From the NCBI GenBank assembly GCA_014268975.2, contig CP077096.1, positions 4,067,501-4,131,500 on the forward strand: a stretch of DNA of 64,000 nucleotides, written 5' to 3'. This stretch comes from Pseudomonas wayambapalatensis. GTDB taxonomy: Bacteria > Pseudomonadota > Gammaproteobacteria > Pseudomonadales > Pseudomonadaceae. Every line of letters begins with the position of its first letter. Position 1 is the stretch's first letter. Positions 1 through 7,315 of the stretch are shown here, piece by piece. The notes below the pieces were generated by a model. That model saw only the letters and a list, made by a program, of their open reading frames with translations, had not been told where the DNA came from and did not search any database. The position numbers and the translations under genes are program-made.

Positions 1-2606
1 TCATGGAAGTCCAGTTCCGCGCCACCAGCGGCAACATCCACGATGGAATCCTCTGCACCCAGGGTATCGAGCTCGAAGGCATAACCTACCTGATCAGCAC
101 CTTTGTCGACACCACCGAGCGCAAGCGGGCCGAACAGGCACTCAAGGACAGCCAGGAGCGCCTGGACCTGGCCCTGGACTCGGCGCAGTTGGGTACCTGG
201 GACTGGCACATTCCCAGCGGCATGCTCTATGGCTCCGCGCGCGCCGCGCAACTGCACGGCCTTGACCCGGTGCCCTTCCATGAGTCCTTCGACGCCTTCT
301 TCGAAGGCGTGCCCGAGGAAGAACGCAGCGTCATGCGTCAAGCCTACCGTAGCCTGCGCGAAGGGCCGGCCGGCAACTACCAGATCACCTATCGCGTCCA
401 GCTGGAGAACGGCGCATCGCGCTATATCGAAAGCCGTGCGCGGCTTTATCGCGACGAACATGGCAACCCACTGCGCATGGCCGGGACCTTGCTGGACATC
501 ACCGACCAGGTCGAGCGCGAGCAACGCCTGAGCGCCTCGGAAGAGAAGTTCGCCAGCCTGTTCCAGGTCAGCCCCGACCCGATCTGCGTCACTCACCAGG
601 ATACGGGCCAGTTCATCGAGATCAATCCAGCCTTCACCCAGACCTTCGGCTGGGAGGCCGAACAGGTCATCGGGCGCAGCGCCGAGCAGATCGGCCTGTG
701 GGCCGAGTCGTCCGAGCGCGCCCAGCGTATCGAACGGGTGATCCGCGAGCAGGCCTTGAGCAATGTCGCGGTCGTGGTCAACCACCGCAATGGCTCACCG
801 CTCACCTGCGTGATCTCCAGCCGTCTGATCACGGTAGACAGCCAACCCTGCAGCGTCACCACGCTACGTGACATCACCCAGCAACAGCGCGCCGAAGCGG
901 CACTCAAGGCCAGCGAGGAGAAGTTCGCCAAAGCCTTCCACTCGAGCCCCGACGCCATCACCATCACCGAACGGCACAGTGGCCGCTATGTCGAGGTCAA
1001 CGACGGCTTCTGCCGCCTGACCGGATACAGCAGCAGCGAGGTGGTGGGCCGCACCGTTTTCGAACTGGGCATCTGGGCCGACGACAAGCAACGAGCGGCA
1101 TTGCTCGCCGAACTAGGGGAGCGTGGCCGGGTACACCACCGGGAAATGCTCGGGCGCAACAAGCGCGGAGACATCCTGACCGTCGAGGTGTCCGTCGAGC
1201 CGATCAGCCTCAATGAAACCGACTGCCTGCTGCTGACCGCCCGCGATGTCAGCCAGTTGAAGAACGCACAGGCGCAGATCCGTCACCTGGCCTACCACGA
1301 TCCGCTGACCAACCTGCCCAACCGTGCCCTGCTGATGGACCGGCTCAGCCAGCAGATCGCCCTGCTCAAGCGTCACAACTTGCGCGGCGCCCTGCTGTTC
1401 CTCGACCTGGACCACTTCAAGCACATCAACGACTCCCTGGGCCACCCCGTCGGCGACACGGTATTGAAGATCATCACTGCCCGCCTCGAAGCCAGCGTAC
1501 GCCTGGAAGACACCGTGGCACGCCTGGGCGGCGACGAATTCGTGGTCCTGCTCAGCGGTCTCGAGGGAAGTCGCGAGCACGTCGAAGGCAAGGTTCGCGA
1601 GTTGGCCGACACCCTGCGCGAGCTGCTGGCCGAACCCATGTCGCTGGATGGCCAGCGCCTGCAGGTGACGCCCAGCATCGGCGTGGCACTGATTCCCGAC
1701 CATGGCGCCACCCCGGCCGACTTGCTCAAGCGTGCAGACATCGCCCTTTACCGGGCCAAGGATTCCGGGCGCAATACCACCCAGCTGTTCCACACCACCA
1801 TGCAGAAAGCGGCCAGCGAGCGCCTGCGCATGGAAAACGACCTGCGCCTGGCACTGGCGCGTGGCGAACTGGCCCTGCACTTCCAGCCCCAGGTGGACGC
1901 CCGCGACAACCGCATCGTCGGCGCCGAAGTGCTCTTGCGCTGGCACCATCCGCAACTTGGCCAGCAAGCGCCCTCACAGTTCATCCAGGTACTCGAGGAA
2001 AGCGGCCTGATACTCGAGGTGGGCAGCTGGATCCTCGACGAAGCCTGCGACGCCTGCGCGCGCATGCTCGAGGATGGGCTGATCAGTGCCGACGATTTCA
2101 GCCTCTGCGTGAATATCAGCCCCAGGCAATTCCGCCAGAATGATTTCGTCGAGCGGGTACTACGCAGCCTCGACGACTATCGCCTGCCCAGGCGCATGCT
2201 CAAACTGGAGATCACCGAGGGCATCGTCATCCAGAACCTGGAAGACACCATCAACAAGATGCGCGAACTCAAACGCTACGGGGTGAGCTTCGCCATGGAT
2301 GATTTCGGCACGGGCTATTCGTCGCTGACCTACCTCAAGCGCCTGCCGGTGGATGCGCTGAAGATCGACCAGACCTTCGTGCGTGACGCGCCCAACGACC
2401 CCAATGATGCCGAGATCGTTCGCGCCATCGTGGCCATGGCGCGCAGCCTGGAACTGGCGGTGATCGCAGAAGGTGTCGAACTGACAGAGCAACTGGAGTT
2501 TCTCGAGCGCCAGGGCTGCTACCTGTACCAGGGCTACCTGCACAGCCGGCCGCTACCCTTGCCGGAGTTTCGCCAGATCTTGCAGGAAACCCCTGCAGAC
2601 TATTGA
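1..2606 (+). CDS. PAS-PAS-PAS-GGDEF-EAL c-di-GMP turnover protein, 5'-truncated by the window edge
   Basis: The frame is open from the first bases, so the ATG at base 3 is probably internal and the N terminus lies outside the window. The visible 867 residues hold the end of one PAS domain and three further PAS/PAC repeats, each closing with a DIT-like motif. A GGDEF domain follows with an intact RLGGDEF loop (around residue 509) and an inhibitory I-site RLED five residues before it. The EAL domain reads EVL instead of EAL at about residue 642. The other phosphodiesterase residues are present: VNISPRQF, LEITEG, MDDFGTGYSSL, LKIDQTFV, IAEGVE and the late YQGY. Both diguanylate cyclase and phosphodiesterase activity are therefore possible; which dominates cannot be read from sequence. 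No transmembrane segment is visible in this part. A palindromic terminator follows the stop codon. Confidence 0.93.
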   Translation, partial: MEVQFRATSGNIHDGILCTQGIELEGITYLISTFVDTTERKRAEQALKDSQERLDLALDSAQLGTWDWHIPSGMLYGSARAAQLHGLDPVPFHESFDAFFEGVPEEERSVMRQAYRSLREGPAGNYQITYRVQLENGASRYIESRARLYRDEHGNPLRMAGTLLDITDQVEREQRLSASEEKFASLFQVSPDPICVTHQDTGQFIEINPAFTQTFGWEAEQVIGRSAEQIGLWAESSERAQRIERVIREQALSNVAVVVNHRNGSPLTCVISSRLITVDSQPCSVTTLRDITQQQRAEAALKASEEKFAKAFHSSPDAITITERHSGRYVEVNDGFCRLTGYSSSEVVGRTVFELGIWADDKQRAALLAELGERGRVHHREMLGRNKRGDILTVEVSVEPISLNETDCLLLTARDVSQLKNAQAQIRHLAYHDPLTNLPNRALLMDRLSQQIALLKRHNLRGALLFLDLDHFKHINDSLGHPVGDTVLKIITARLEASVRLEDTVARLGGDEFVVLLSGLEGSREHVEGKVRELADTLRELLAEPMSLDGQRLQVTPSIGVALIPDHGATPADLLKRADIALYRAKDSGRNTTQLFHTTMQKAASERLRMENDLRLALARGELALHFQPQVDARDNRIVGAEVLLRWHHPQLGQQAPSQFIQVLEESGLILEVGSWILDEACDACARMLEDGLISADDFSLCVNISPRQFRQNDFVERVLRSLDDYRLPRRMLKLEITEGIVIQNLEDTINKMRELKRYGVSFAMDDFGTGYSSLTYLKRLPVDALKIDQTFVRDAPNDPNDAEIVRAIVAMARSLELAVIAEGVELTEQLEFLERQGCYLYQGYLHSRPLPLPEFRQILQETPADY

Positions 2607-2647
2607 TAGCGCACGCCCCACAGGAGGGCGGTGTCACAGAAATGCGA

Positions 2648-2669
2648 AAGGGCACCCTAGGGTGCCCTT
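2648..2669. terminator. Perfect palindromic hairpin between convergent genes
   Basis: An 11-bp inverted repeat (AAGGGCACCCT and its complement) with no spacer sits between the c-di-GMP gene and convergent ibpA. Short T-rich stretches flank it on both sides. It probably acts as a bidirectional terminator. Confidence 0.6.
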
Positions 2670-2687
2670 CCATTCACTTCACTGCAT

Positions 2688-3131
2688 TCAATTCAGTGCA
2701 GCCTTTTCACCATTGATCGGAATACGCTTGGCCTTGGCTTCTTCCGGCACGACGCGCAGCAGGTCGATGCTGAGCAGGCCGTTAGCCAGACCGGCGGCTT
2801 TTACTTCGATGTGATCCGCCAGGCGGAACGACAGCTTGAAAGCACGCTGGGCGATACCCTGATGCAGATAGGTGACTTCGGCAGCGCCATTTTCGCGCTT
2901 GCCACCGGTAACGGTCAGGACGCCTTTTTCGACCTGAAGGTCGAGATCCTGCTCCTGGAAGCCGGCTGCAGCAACCACGATGCGATAGTGGTCATCGCCA
3001 TGCTTTTCGACGTTGTAGGGCGGGTAGCTGCTACCGGCCTCATTACGTGCCGCGGATTCGAACAGGTCATTGAAACGATCGAAACCTACGGAATGGCGGA
3101 ACAGTGGTGCGAGGGAGAAAGCGGTAGTCAT
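2688..3131 (-). CDS. ibpA: Small heat-shock protein IbpA (Hsp20 family)
   Basis: 147 residues with an alpha-crystallin domain (YPPYNVEKHGDDHYRIVVAAAGF through the VPEEAKAKRIPI tail). The N terminus AFSLAPLFRHSVGFDRFNDLF is characteristic of Pseudomonas IbpA. The family binds unfolding proteins without ATP and hands them to DnaK/ClpB in the cytoplasm. The ATG at 3131 is preferred over the in-frame ATG at 3137 because the AGGAG Shine-Dalgarno then has a normal 9-nt spacer and the protein matches the usual length; at 3137 the spacer would be only 3 nt. The gene is monocistronic, with a heat-shock-type promoter and a ROSE-like thermometer in its leader. Confidence 0.95.
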   Translation of the reverse strand: MTTAFSLAPLFRHSVGFDRFNDLFESAARNEAGSSYPPYNVEKHGDDHYRIVVAAAGFQEQDLDLQVEKGVLTVTGGKRENGAAEVTYLHQGIAQRAFKLSFRLADHIEVKAAGLANGLLSIDLLRVVPEEAKAKRIPINGEKAALN

Positions 3132-3138
3132 GGTCATA

Positions 3139-3193
3139 AACTCCTGAGATTCAGCAAGTAAGTCACTACGCGACCCGACTTCGGCATCGCGTA
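3139..3193 (-). promoter_or_regulatory. ROSE-like RNA thermometer in the ibpA leader
   Basis: Two hairpins are visible on the minus strand. Hairpin I (3167-3193) pairs TACGCGA with TCGCGTA and has an inner CCGA/TCGG stem. Hairpin II (3139-3159) pairs ACTTGCTG with CAGGAGTT, which sequesters the Shine-Dalgarno AGGAG. The TTGCT opposite the SD, with a G facing G inside an otherwise paired helix, is the signature of ROSE elements, which melt at heat-shock temperature. ROSE-type control of ibpA is established in Pseudomonas; this copy is assigned by motif and position. Confidence 0.75.
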
Positions 3194-3199
3194 CTCAAG

Positions 3200-3227
3200 A
3201 GATAAGGTCAGGCAACAGACTTTCAAG
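3200..3227 (-). promoter_or_regulatory. Candidate sigma-32 (RpoH) promoter of ibpA
   Basis: Minus strand: CTTGAA at 3227-3222, then 14 bp, then CCTTATCT at 3207-3200, compared with the RpoH consensus CTTGAA-N13-15-CCCCATNT. Transcription would start at about 3193, exactly at the base of leader hairpin I, which supports the call. Confidence 0.5.
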
Positions 3228-3273
3228 GGCTCTCATGAAAAAATCTGCCCACCCCGCACGATGCAGCTGCCCA

Positions 3274-4254
3274 TCAGGCGACGCACTCGGTGAAAGAGGC
3301 CGTTTTCACTGGCTCGACACCCAACAGCCGGCTGATGCGTGCGCAGTCATCCTCGCGCCGCAACTCGGCGAACAACAGTACAGCCTCCGGGTAGCTGCGA
3401 GTCAACATCGCCAACCACTGCTTCATCCGCCCGGGCGCATAGCGCGGCGACAATTTGGCCTGCGCCTGGCGCCAGAACTCGCGCAGCAGCGGTAACAGAT
3501 CGCTCCATACCATCGGCTGGTAGTCCCGCCCCTCGCGCGCAGCGGCGATCTGCAAGCCCAGATCCGGCCGCGACACCAGCCCGCGCCCGAGCATGATGTT
3601 TTCGGCGCCGCTGACTTCGCGGCAGCGTCGCCAATCATCGACGGTCCAGATCTCGCCATTGGCAAAGACCGGCACCTTGACCACGTCCTGCACCCGCGCC
3701 ACCCACTCCCAGTGAGCCGGCGGCTTGTAACCCTCTACCTTGGTTCGCGCATGCACCACCAGGTGCTGCGACCCACCCTCGGCCAGCGCGATGCCACACT
3801 CCAGCGCACCATCCGGACTGTCGAAGCCCAGACGCATCTTCGCCGTCACCGGGATCTGCGCCGGCACCGCCCGTCGAACCTCACGAACGATGGCATGCAG
3901 CAGCTCGGGCTCCTTGAGCAGCACAGCGCCCCCGCGAGACTTGTTCACGGTCTTGGCCGGGCAGCCGAAGTTAAGGTCGATTACCGGTGCCCCGAGTTCA
4001 CAGGCCAGGGCAGCGTTGTCCGCCAGGCACAGCGGATCGGAGCCCAGCAACTGCACACGCATCGGCGTGCCGGCAGCCGTGCGCGCACCGTTGCGCAACT
4101 CGGGTGCCAACTTGTCGAACGACGAAGGTGGCAGCAAGCGATCACAGACACGGATGAACTCGGTGACACACCAGTCGATACCACCGACGCGGGTCAGCAC
4201 GTCGCGCAGGATGTTGTCGACCAGCCCCTCCATGGGGGCCAGGGCAATTTGCAT
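3274..4254 (-). CDS. dusC: tRNA-dihydrouridine(16) synthase DusC
   Basis: 326 residues. Flavin (FMN) enzyme that reduces uridine to dihydrouridine in tRNA using NADPH; the DusC subgroup modifies U16. The N terminus MQIALAPMEGLVDNILRDVL and the motif DLNFGCPAKTVNKSRGGA, with catalytic Cys98, are typical. The conserved KMRLG and HART (phosphate and substrate) motifs are present. Length matches the family. It reads leftward about 50 bp from the thioesterase gene upstream. No dedicated promoter was identified. Confidence 0.93.
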   Translation of the reverse strand: MQIALAPMEGLVDNILRDVLTRVGGIDWCVTEFIRVCDRLLPPSSFDKLAPELRNGARTAAGTPMRVQLLGSDPLCLADNAALACELGAPVIDLNFGCPAKTVNKSRGGAVLLKEPELLHAIVREVRRAVPAQIPVTAKMRLGFDSPDGALECGIALAEGGSQHLVVHARTKVEGYKPPAHWEWVARVQDVVKVPVFANGEIWTVDDWRRCREVSGAENIMLGRGLVSRPDLGLQIAAAREGRDYQPMVWSDLLPLLREFWRQAQAKLSPRYAPGRMKQWLAMLTRSYPEAVLLFAELRREDDCARISRLLGVEPVKTASFTECVA

Positions 4255-4305
4255 TTCAGGGTCTCGACGAGAAAAGGCGGCAGTCTAGCAAAAAATGCCC
4301 GTCGA

Positions 4306-4740
4306 TCAGGCGCCGATCAGCGCCGGACCATAGCCTTCGAGGAACTCGGCCGGCATGCGTCTGGGCTTGCCGCTGGACAGCTCGATACAGGCAAAGGTGG
4401 TTTGCGCGCGCAACAGGGTGACCCCGTCACTCGGGCGCTTGAGCTGGAAACGACGGGTCATGCGCAGGCGCTGATCCCAGTCGATGATCCAGGTGGCCAA
4501 TTGCAGCTCGTCGTCTTCGTACGCCGCTGCCAGGTAATCGATCTCATGGCGGACCACGGCCATTGCCCGATCCAGACGACGATACTCGGCAAGGTCCAGC
4601 CCCAGGCGTTGTGAATGACGCCAGGCGCAGCGCTCCAGCCAGGTGACGTAGACCGCGTTGTTGGCGTGACCGAGGCCGTCGATATCCTCGGTGCCGACGC
4701 GAAGGTCGATGATGAATGGCGCTGCCAGATCCCAGCTCAT
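4306..4740 (-). CDS. Hotdog-fold acyl-CoA thioesterase (YbgC/FadM type)
   Basis: 144 residues. The motif DIDGLGHANNAVYVTWLERC is the 4-hydroxybenzoyl-CoA thioesterase-like active-site segment with its acidic residue, followed by VRHEIDYLAAAYEDDEL. Such proteins hydrolyse acyl-CoA thioesters in the cytoplasm; the acyl specificity cannot be inferred here. The gene lies 43 bp downstream of the alpha/beta hydrolase and in the same direction, so the two may be cotranscribed with the TetR regulator. Confidence 0.85.
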   Translation of the reverse strand: MSWDLAAPFIIDLRVGTEDIDGLGHANNAVYVTWLERCAWRHSQRLGLDLAEYRRLDRAMAVVRHEIDYLAAAYEDDELQLATWIIDWDQRLRMTRRFQLKRPSDGVTLLRAQTTFACIELSSGKPRRMPAEFLEGYGPALIGA

Positions 4741-4783
4741 GCCCGCTCCTGTAGTCAGTGAACGGGCAGAGTGTAACGGATGC

Positions 4784-5617
4784 TCAGGCGCTTTGCCGTG
4801 CCGGTTGGGTCGTACGTGCCAGCAACTCGAGCACAGCCTGGGTCAGACGCGGATCAGCCAGCACCCGTTGATGCCCACCCTCCTCCAGCAGCAACAGGCG
4901 ACTGTCGAACCAGGCCTTGTGAATGACCTGAGCCTCACTGGCCGCAACCAGCGCATCGTCAGCCGCATGAACGACCAACCCAGGCAACTCAAGCTGGTAG
5001 CCACTGACATCCAGCCGATCGATCTGCACGCCTACGTCGCGCTCGACCTGGCGAATGAAGGCTGCACGCGCCCGCCCAGGCATCCCCAGGCGCCGGGCAA
5101 AACCGCGCAACACCCCGAGCAATTGGGCAGGTGCAGCAATGCTCACCGCCGACTCGGCACGCAATCCCCACTGCAACGCCAACATGACGCTGGCGCCGCC
5201 CATCGAATGACCGATCACCGCCCGTAAAGGCGGCAGCTCCGCCGCGGCCTCAAGCAGTGCCCGGGCGAACAGCACCACATGCGCCTGCTGCCCCGGCGAA
5301 CGGCCATGGGCCGGCCCCTCGAGGGACACGACCGTATGCCCTGCCTGCACCAGGGCTTCGATCAGCGCGGCGAACTGAGTGGGCCGCCCCTCCCAGCCGT
5401 GCATCAGGAGCACCGTCGGCCCCTTGCCCCAGCGCAACGCCGAAAGACCGAAGCGCAGGGTGATCCGCTCGGCAGATGCCAATAACGGCAGTTCCCATTG
5501 CCGCGCAGGCAGGTTGCGCGGCGTCATGAAGGCGCGACGCATGCGCCCGGCGACATGCTCGGGGGCCAGATGGCCAAGGGTGCCGTTGACGCTGCGAATC
5601 CAGCTCAGGGTAGTCAT
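4784..5617 (-). CDS. Alpha/beta hydrolase
   Basis: 277 residues with an alpha/beta-hydrolase fold. The oxyanion region is LLMHGWEGRPTQF, the nucleophile elbow is IGHSMGGAS (Ser), an acidic residue lies in VVHAADDALV, and the catalytic His is in LEEGGHQRVL. No signal peptide or membrane segment is seen, so it is probably cytoplasmic. Substrate unknown. It starts 25 bp after the TetR stop codon, which suggests cotranscription with its regulator and a role in handling the regulator's ligand. Confidence 0.85.
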   Translation of the reverse strand: MTTLSWIRSVNGTLGHLAPEHVAGRMRRAFMTPRNLPARQWELPLLASAERITLRFGLSALRWGKGPTVLLMHGWEGRPTQFAALIEALVQAGHTVVSLEGPAHGRSPGQQAHVVLFARALLEAAAELPPLRAVIGHSMGGASVMLALQWGLRAESAVSIAAPAQLLGVLRGFARRLGMPGRARAAFIRQVERDVGVQIDRLDVSGYQLELPGLVVHAADDALVAASEAQVIHKAWFDSRLLLLEEGGHQRVLADPRLTQAVLELLARTTQPARQSA

Positions 5618-5642
5618 CGCCTTGCTCCAGAGTTGAGGTTGC

Positions 5643-6182
5643 TCAGATAACCGCCGACTTGGCGGCGCGCAGAATACGGTCGGAAAGCTCGGAAGCGCCC
5701 AAGGCTCGGGCCAGGGCCAGGCCGCCGACCATCAGGGCGAGGTCGGCGAATGCCTTGTCGATATCCTCGGGACGATCGACCATCTGCGCCGTCATCAGCT
5801 CGAGGTGTTCAGCCAGCTTCTCGCGAAAGGCTTCGGGCAAACGCTGCATCTCACCCAGCGAATTAGGCAAGGGACAGGCGTGCTCATGGGCATCACGGTG
5901 CTTGCGCGACAGATAAAAAGCCGCTGCCAACGCACGACGCTCGGCGCCAGACAGGCTGGGGTCGACTTGCGAGAGCAAGGCCCGTCGCTCACCGAGCAAC
6001 TGGTCGAATGCCGCCAGCATCAACTCATCCTTGCTGTCGAAATGGGCGTAGAAACCTCCGACAGTGAGGCCTGCCGCAGCCATTACCTGGCCTACGCTGG
6101 GGTCGGCTGGCCCCTGCTGGATCAGGGCGCTACAGGCAGCATCGAGAATACGCTCGCGGGTCCTGGTCTTTTTATCGTTCAT
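5643..6182 (-). CDS. TetR-family transcriptional regulator
   Basis: 179 residues. The N-terminal helix-turn-helix (TRERILDAACSALIQQG, then VGQVMAAAGLTVGGFYAHF) is a standard TetR DNA-binding domain; the C-terminal ligand domain is family-variable. The ATG at 6182 is chosen over a TTG at 6194 because GGGGGTG gives a normally spaced ribosome site and MNDKKTRTRERIL is a usual TetR start. A strong inverted repeat lies 25 bp upstream, so autorepression is likely. It is the first gene of a TetR-hydrolase-thioesterase set. Confidence 0.88.
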   Translation of the reverse strand: MNDKKTRTRERILDAACSALIQQGPADPSVGQVMAAAGLTVGGFYAHFDSKDELMLAAFDQLLGERRALLSQVDPSLSGAERRALAAAFYLSRKHRDAHEHACPLPNSLGEMQRLPEAFREKLAEHLELMTAQMVDRPEDIDKAFADLALMVGGLALARALGASELSDRILRAAKSAVI

Positions 6183-6206
6183 GGGCACCCCCAAATATGA
6201 TGATCG

Positions 6207-6228
6207 AAATATTACGCATGTAATATTT
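6207..6228. promoter_or_regulatory. Probable operator of the adjacent TetR regulator
   Basis: Two perfect 9-bp arms, AAATATTAC and GTAATATTT, are separated by GCAT. The site is AT-rich in a GC-rich genome and starts 25 bp upstream of the regulator's ATG, where it would overlap its promoter. Operator function is inferred from symmetry and position. Confidence 0.65.
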
Positions 6229-6284
6229 TATGGCAAGCGAAATCGCGTACCGCTGATCGGGCACTTGGAAGATGAAGGAGGTAG

Positions 6285-6322
6285 AAAAACAAAAGGCCCA
6301 TTCAATAATCGAATGAGCCTTT
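6285..6322 (-). terminator. Rho-independent terminator of the tRNA-Ala/Glu operon
   Basis: Minus strand: a 12-bp stem (AAAGGCTCATTC with GAATGGGCCTTT, one wobble), a 7-nt loop, then a T-rich run TTGTTTTT. It lies just after the last tRNA-Glu and is well formed. Confidence 0.85.
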
Positions 6323-6348
6323 GAAGTCCCGTAAAACACGGGTAAAAG

Positions 6349-6424
6349 TGGCGTCCCCTAGGGGACTCGAACCCCTGTTACCGCCGTGAAAGGGCGGTGT
6401 CCTAGGCCACTAGACGAAGGGGAC
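6349..6424 (-). tRNA. tRNA-Glu(UUC), third unit
   Basis: A 76-nt cloverleaf with encoded CCA. The acceptor stem is GTCCCCT/AGGGGAC, the anticodon loop CTTTCAC gives TTC, and the T-loop is GTTCGAG. Last tRNA of the operon, directly before the terminator. Confidence 0.98.
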
Positions 6425-6466
6425 GTAAACCTTCGCACCGATTCATTTTCACGAATCGTGGCAGAT

Positions 6467-6542
6467 TGGTGGAGCTAAGCGGGATCGAACCGCTGACCTC
6501 CTGCATGCCATGCAGGCGCTCTCCCAGCTGAGCTATAGCCCC
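6467..6542 (-). tRNA. tRNA-Ala(GGC), third unit
   Basis: 76 nt with encoded CCA. The acceptor stem starts GGGGCTA, anticodon loop ATGGCAT gives GGC, and the T-loop is GTTCGAT. Identical by eye to the other two tRNA-Ala copies. Confidence 0.98.
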
Positions 6543-6544
6543 GA

Positions 6545-6584
6545 AACAAAACAAAAAGCTCACTCAACAGTCGAATGAGCCTTT
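6545..6584 (-). terminator. Terminator-like hairpin inside the tRNA operon
   Basis: Minus strand: AAAGGCTCATTC pairs with GAGTGAGCTTTT (12 bp, two wobbles) around a 7-nt loop, then a T-rich run. It is a clear relative of the end terminator but lies between the second tRNA-Glu and the third tRNA-Ala. It may attenuate readthrough to the last unit. Confidence 0.65.
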
Positions 6585-6609
6585 CAACCCCGCAAAACGC
6601 GGGAAGAAA

Positions 6610-6685
6610 TGGCGTCCCCTAGGGGACTCGAACCCCTGTTACCGCCGTGAAAGGGCGGTGTCCTAGGCCACTAGACGAAGGGGAC
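6610..6685 (-). tRNA. tRNA-Glu(UUC), second unit
   Basis: 76 nt, the same sequence by eye as the other tRNA-Glu copies, anticodon TTC, CCA encoded. It is followed by a GC-rich mini-hairpin and then the internal terminator-like stem. Confidence 0.98.
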
Positions 6686-6727
6686 GTAACCTTCGTGCCG
6701 ATCCGCTTTCACGAACCGCGGCAAAAT

Positions 6728-6803
6728 TGGTGGAGCTAAGCGGGATCGAACCGCTGACCTCCTGCATGCCATGCAGGCGCTCTCCCAGCTGAGCTATAGC
6801 CCC
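6728..6803 (-). tRNA. tRNA-Ala(GGC), second unit
   Basis: 76 nt, anticodon GGC, CCA encoded, same sequence by eye as its neighbours. Confidence 0.98.
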
Positions 6804-6856
6804 GGATTTCTAGCCTCTCGGCCCAGCGACATCATGAAATATCGCTTGTGCAATAC

Positions 6857-6932
6857 TGGCGTCCCCTAGGGGACTCGAACCCCTGTTACCGCCGTGAAAG
6901 GGCGGTGTCCTAGGCCACTAGACGAAGGGGAC
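6857..6932 (-). tRNA. tRNA-Glu(UUC), first unit
   Basis: 76 nt, anticodon TTC, CCA encoded. The spacer after this copy differs from the spacers after the other two tRNA-Glu genes and carries no terminator-like stem. Confidence 0.98.
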
Positions 6933-7003
6933 GAACCTTCTTACCTTCAAGACATGGTTGCTGGACCAGTCTTTCTTCACGACCTTGATCATGAAGCGGA
7001 ATT

Positions 7004-7079
7004 TGGTGGAGCTAAGCGGGATCGAACCGCTGACCTCCTGCATGCCATGCAGGCGCTCTCCCAGCTGAGCTATAGCCCC
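7004..7079 (-). tRNA. tRNA-Ala(GGC), first unit (promoter-proximal)
   Basis: 76 nt, anticodon GGC, CCA encoded. First tRNA after the operon promoter, with about 70 nt of leader. Confidence 0.98.
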
Positions 7080-7154
7080 ACAATGTCGCTTTGAACCGAA
7101 TCACCGGCTGGATGCCTGATGCTTCATTTTCGTTCATCGCTGTGGACGGGGCGC

Positions 7155-7183
7155 ATATTAAGATCGGATTGCAGCACTGTCAA
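7155..7183 (-). promoter_or_regulatory. Sigma-70 promoter of the tRNA-Ala/Glu operon
   Basis: Minus strand: perfect -35 TTGACA (7183-7178), 17-bp spacer, -10 TAATAT (7160-7155), then a GC-rich discriminator GCGCCCC. That combination is typical of stable-RNA promoters under growth-rate and ppGpp control. The remaining 7184-7265 is AT-rich upstream DNA with no other feature seen. Confidence 0.85.
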
Positions 7184-7265
7184 ACGAATTCGTGAAAATA
7201 TTCAAAATTTTTTTCACAGATAACAATCACTTACCGCCCTGCCCTGCTCCTGGGGAATGCCGGGT

Positions 7266-7298
7266 GCCGTGGCAGCGGGACAAGCCCGCTGCCACGGC
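7266..7298 (-). terminator. Strong hairpin after gltX
   Basis: A perfect 14-bp stem (GCCGTGGCAGCGGG and its complement) with a 5-nt loop, 17 bp beyond the gltX stop codon. It has no T-run, so it may be a 3'-end-stabilising or Rho-assisted structure rather than a classical terminator. Confidence 0.5.
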
Positions 7299-7315
7299 AT
7301 TGTGTGACAAGCCAA

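Noticed and set aside
1920..1935. Possible sequencing error turning EAL into EVL
   Set aside because: The frame is intact and EVL is a known natural variant that keeps the metal-binding Glu.
6349..7079. Regularly spaced 76-bp repeats that might suggest a repeat array
   Set aside because: Each repeat folds as a tRNA with a CCA end. The spacers are unequal and non-unique, so this is not CRISPR.
6894..7094. Short reading frames across the tRNA clusters, here and at 49691-49879
   Set aside because: They are antisense to tRNA-Glu and start with the same residues because the tRNA sequence is repeated.
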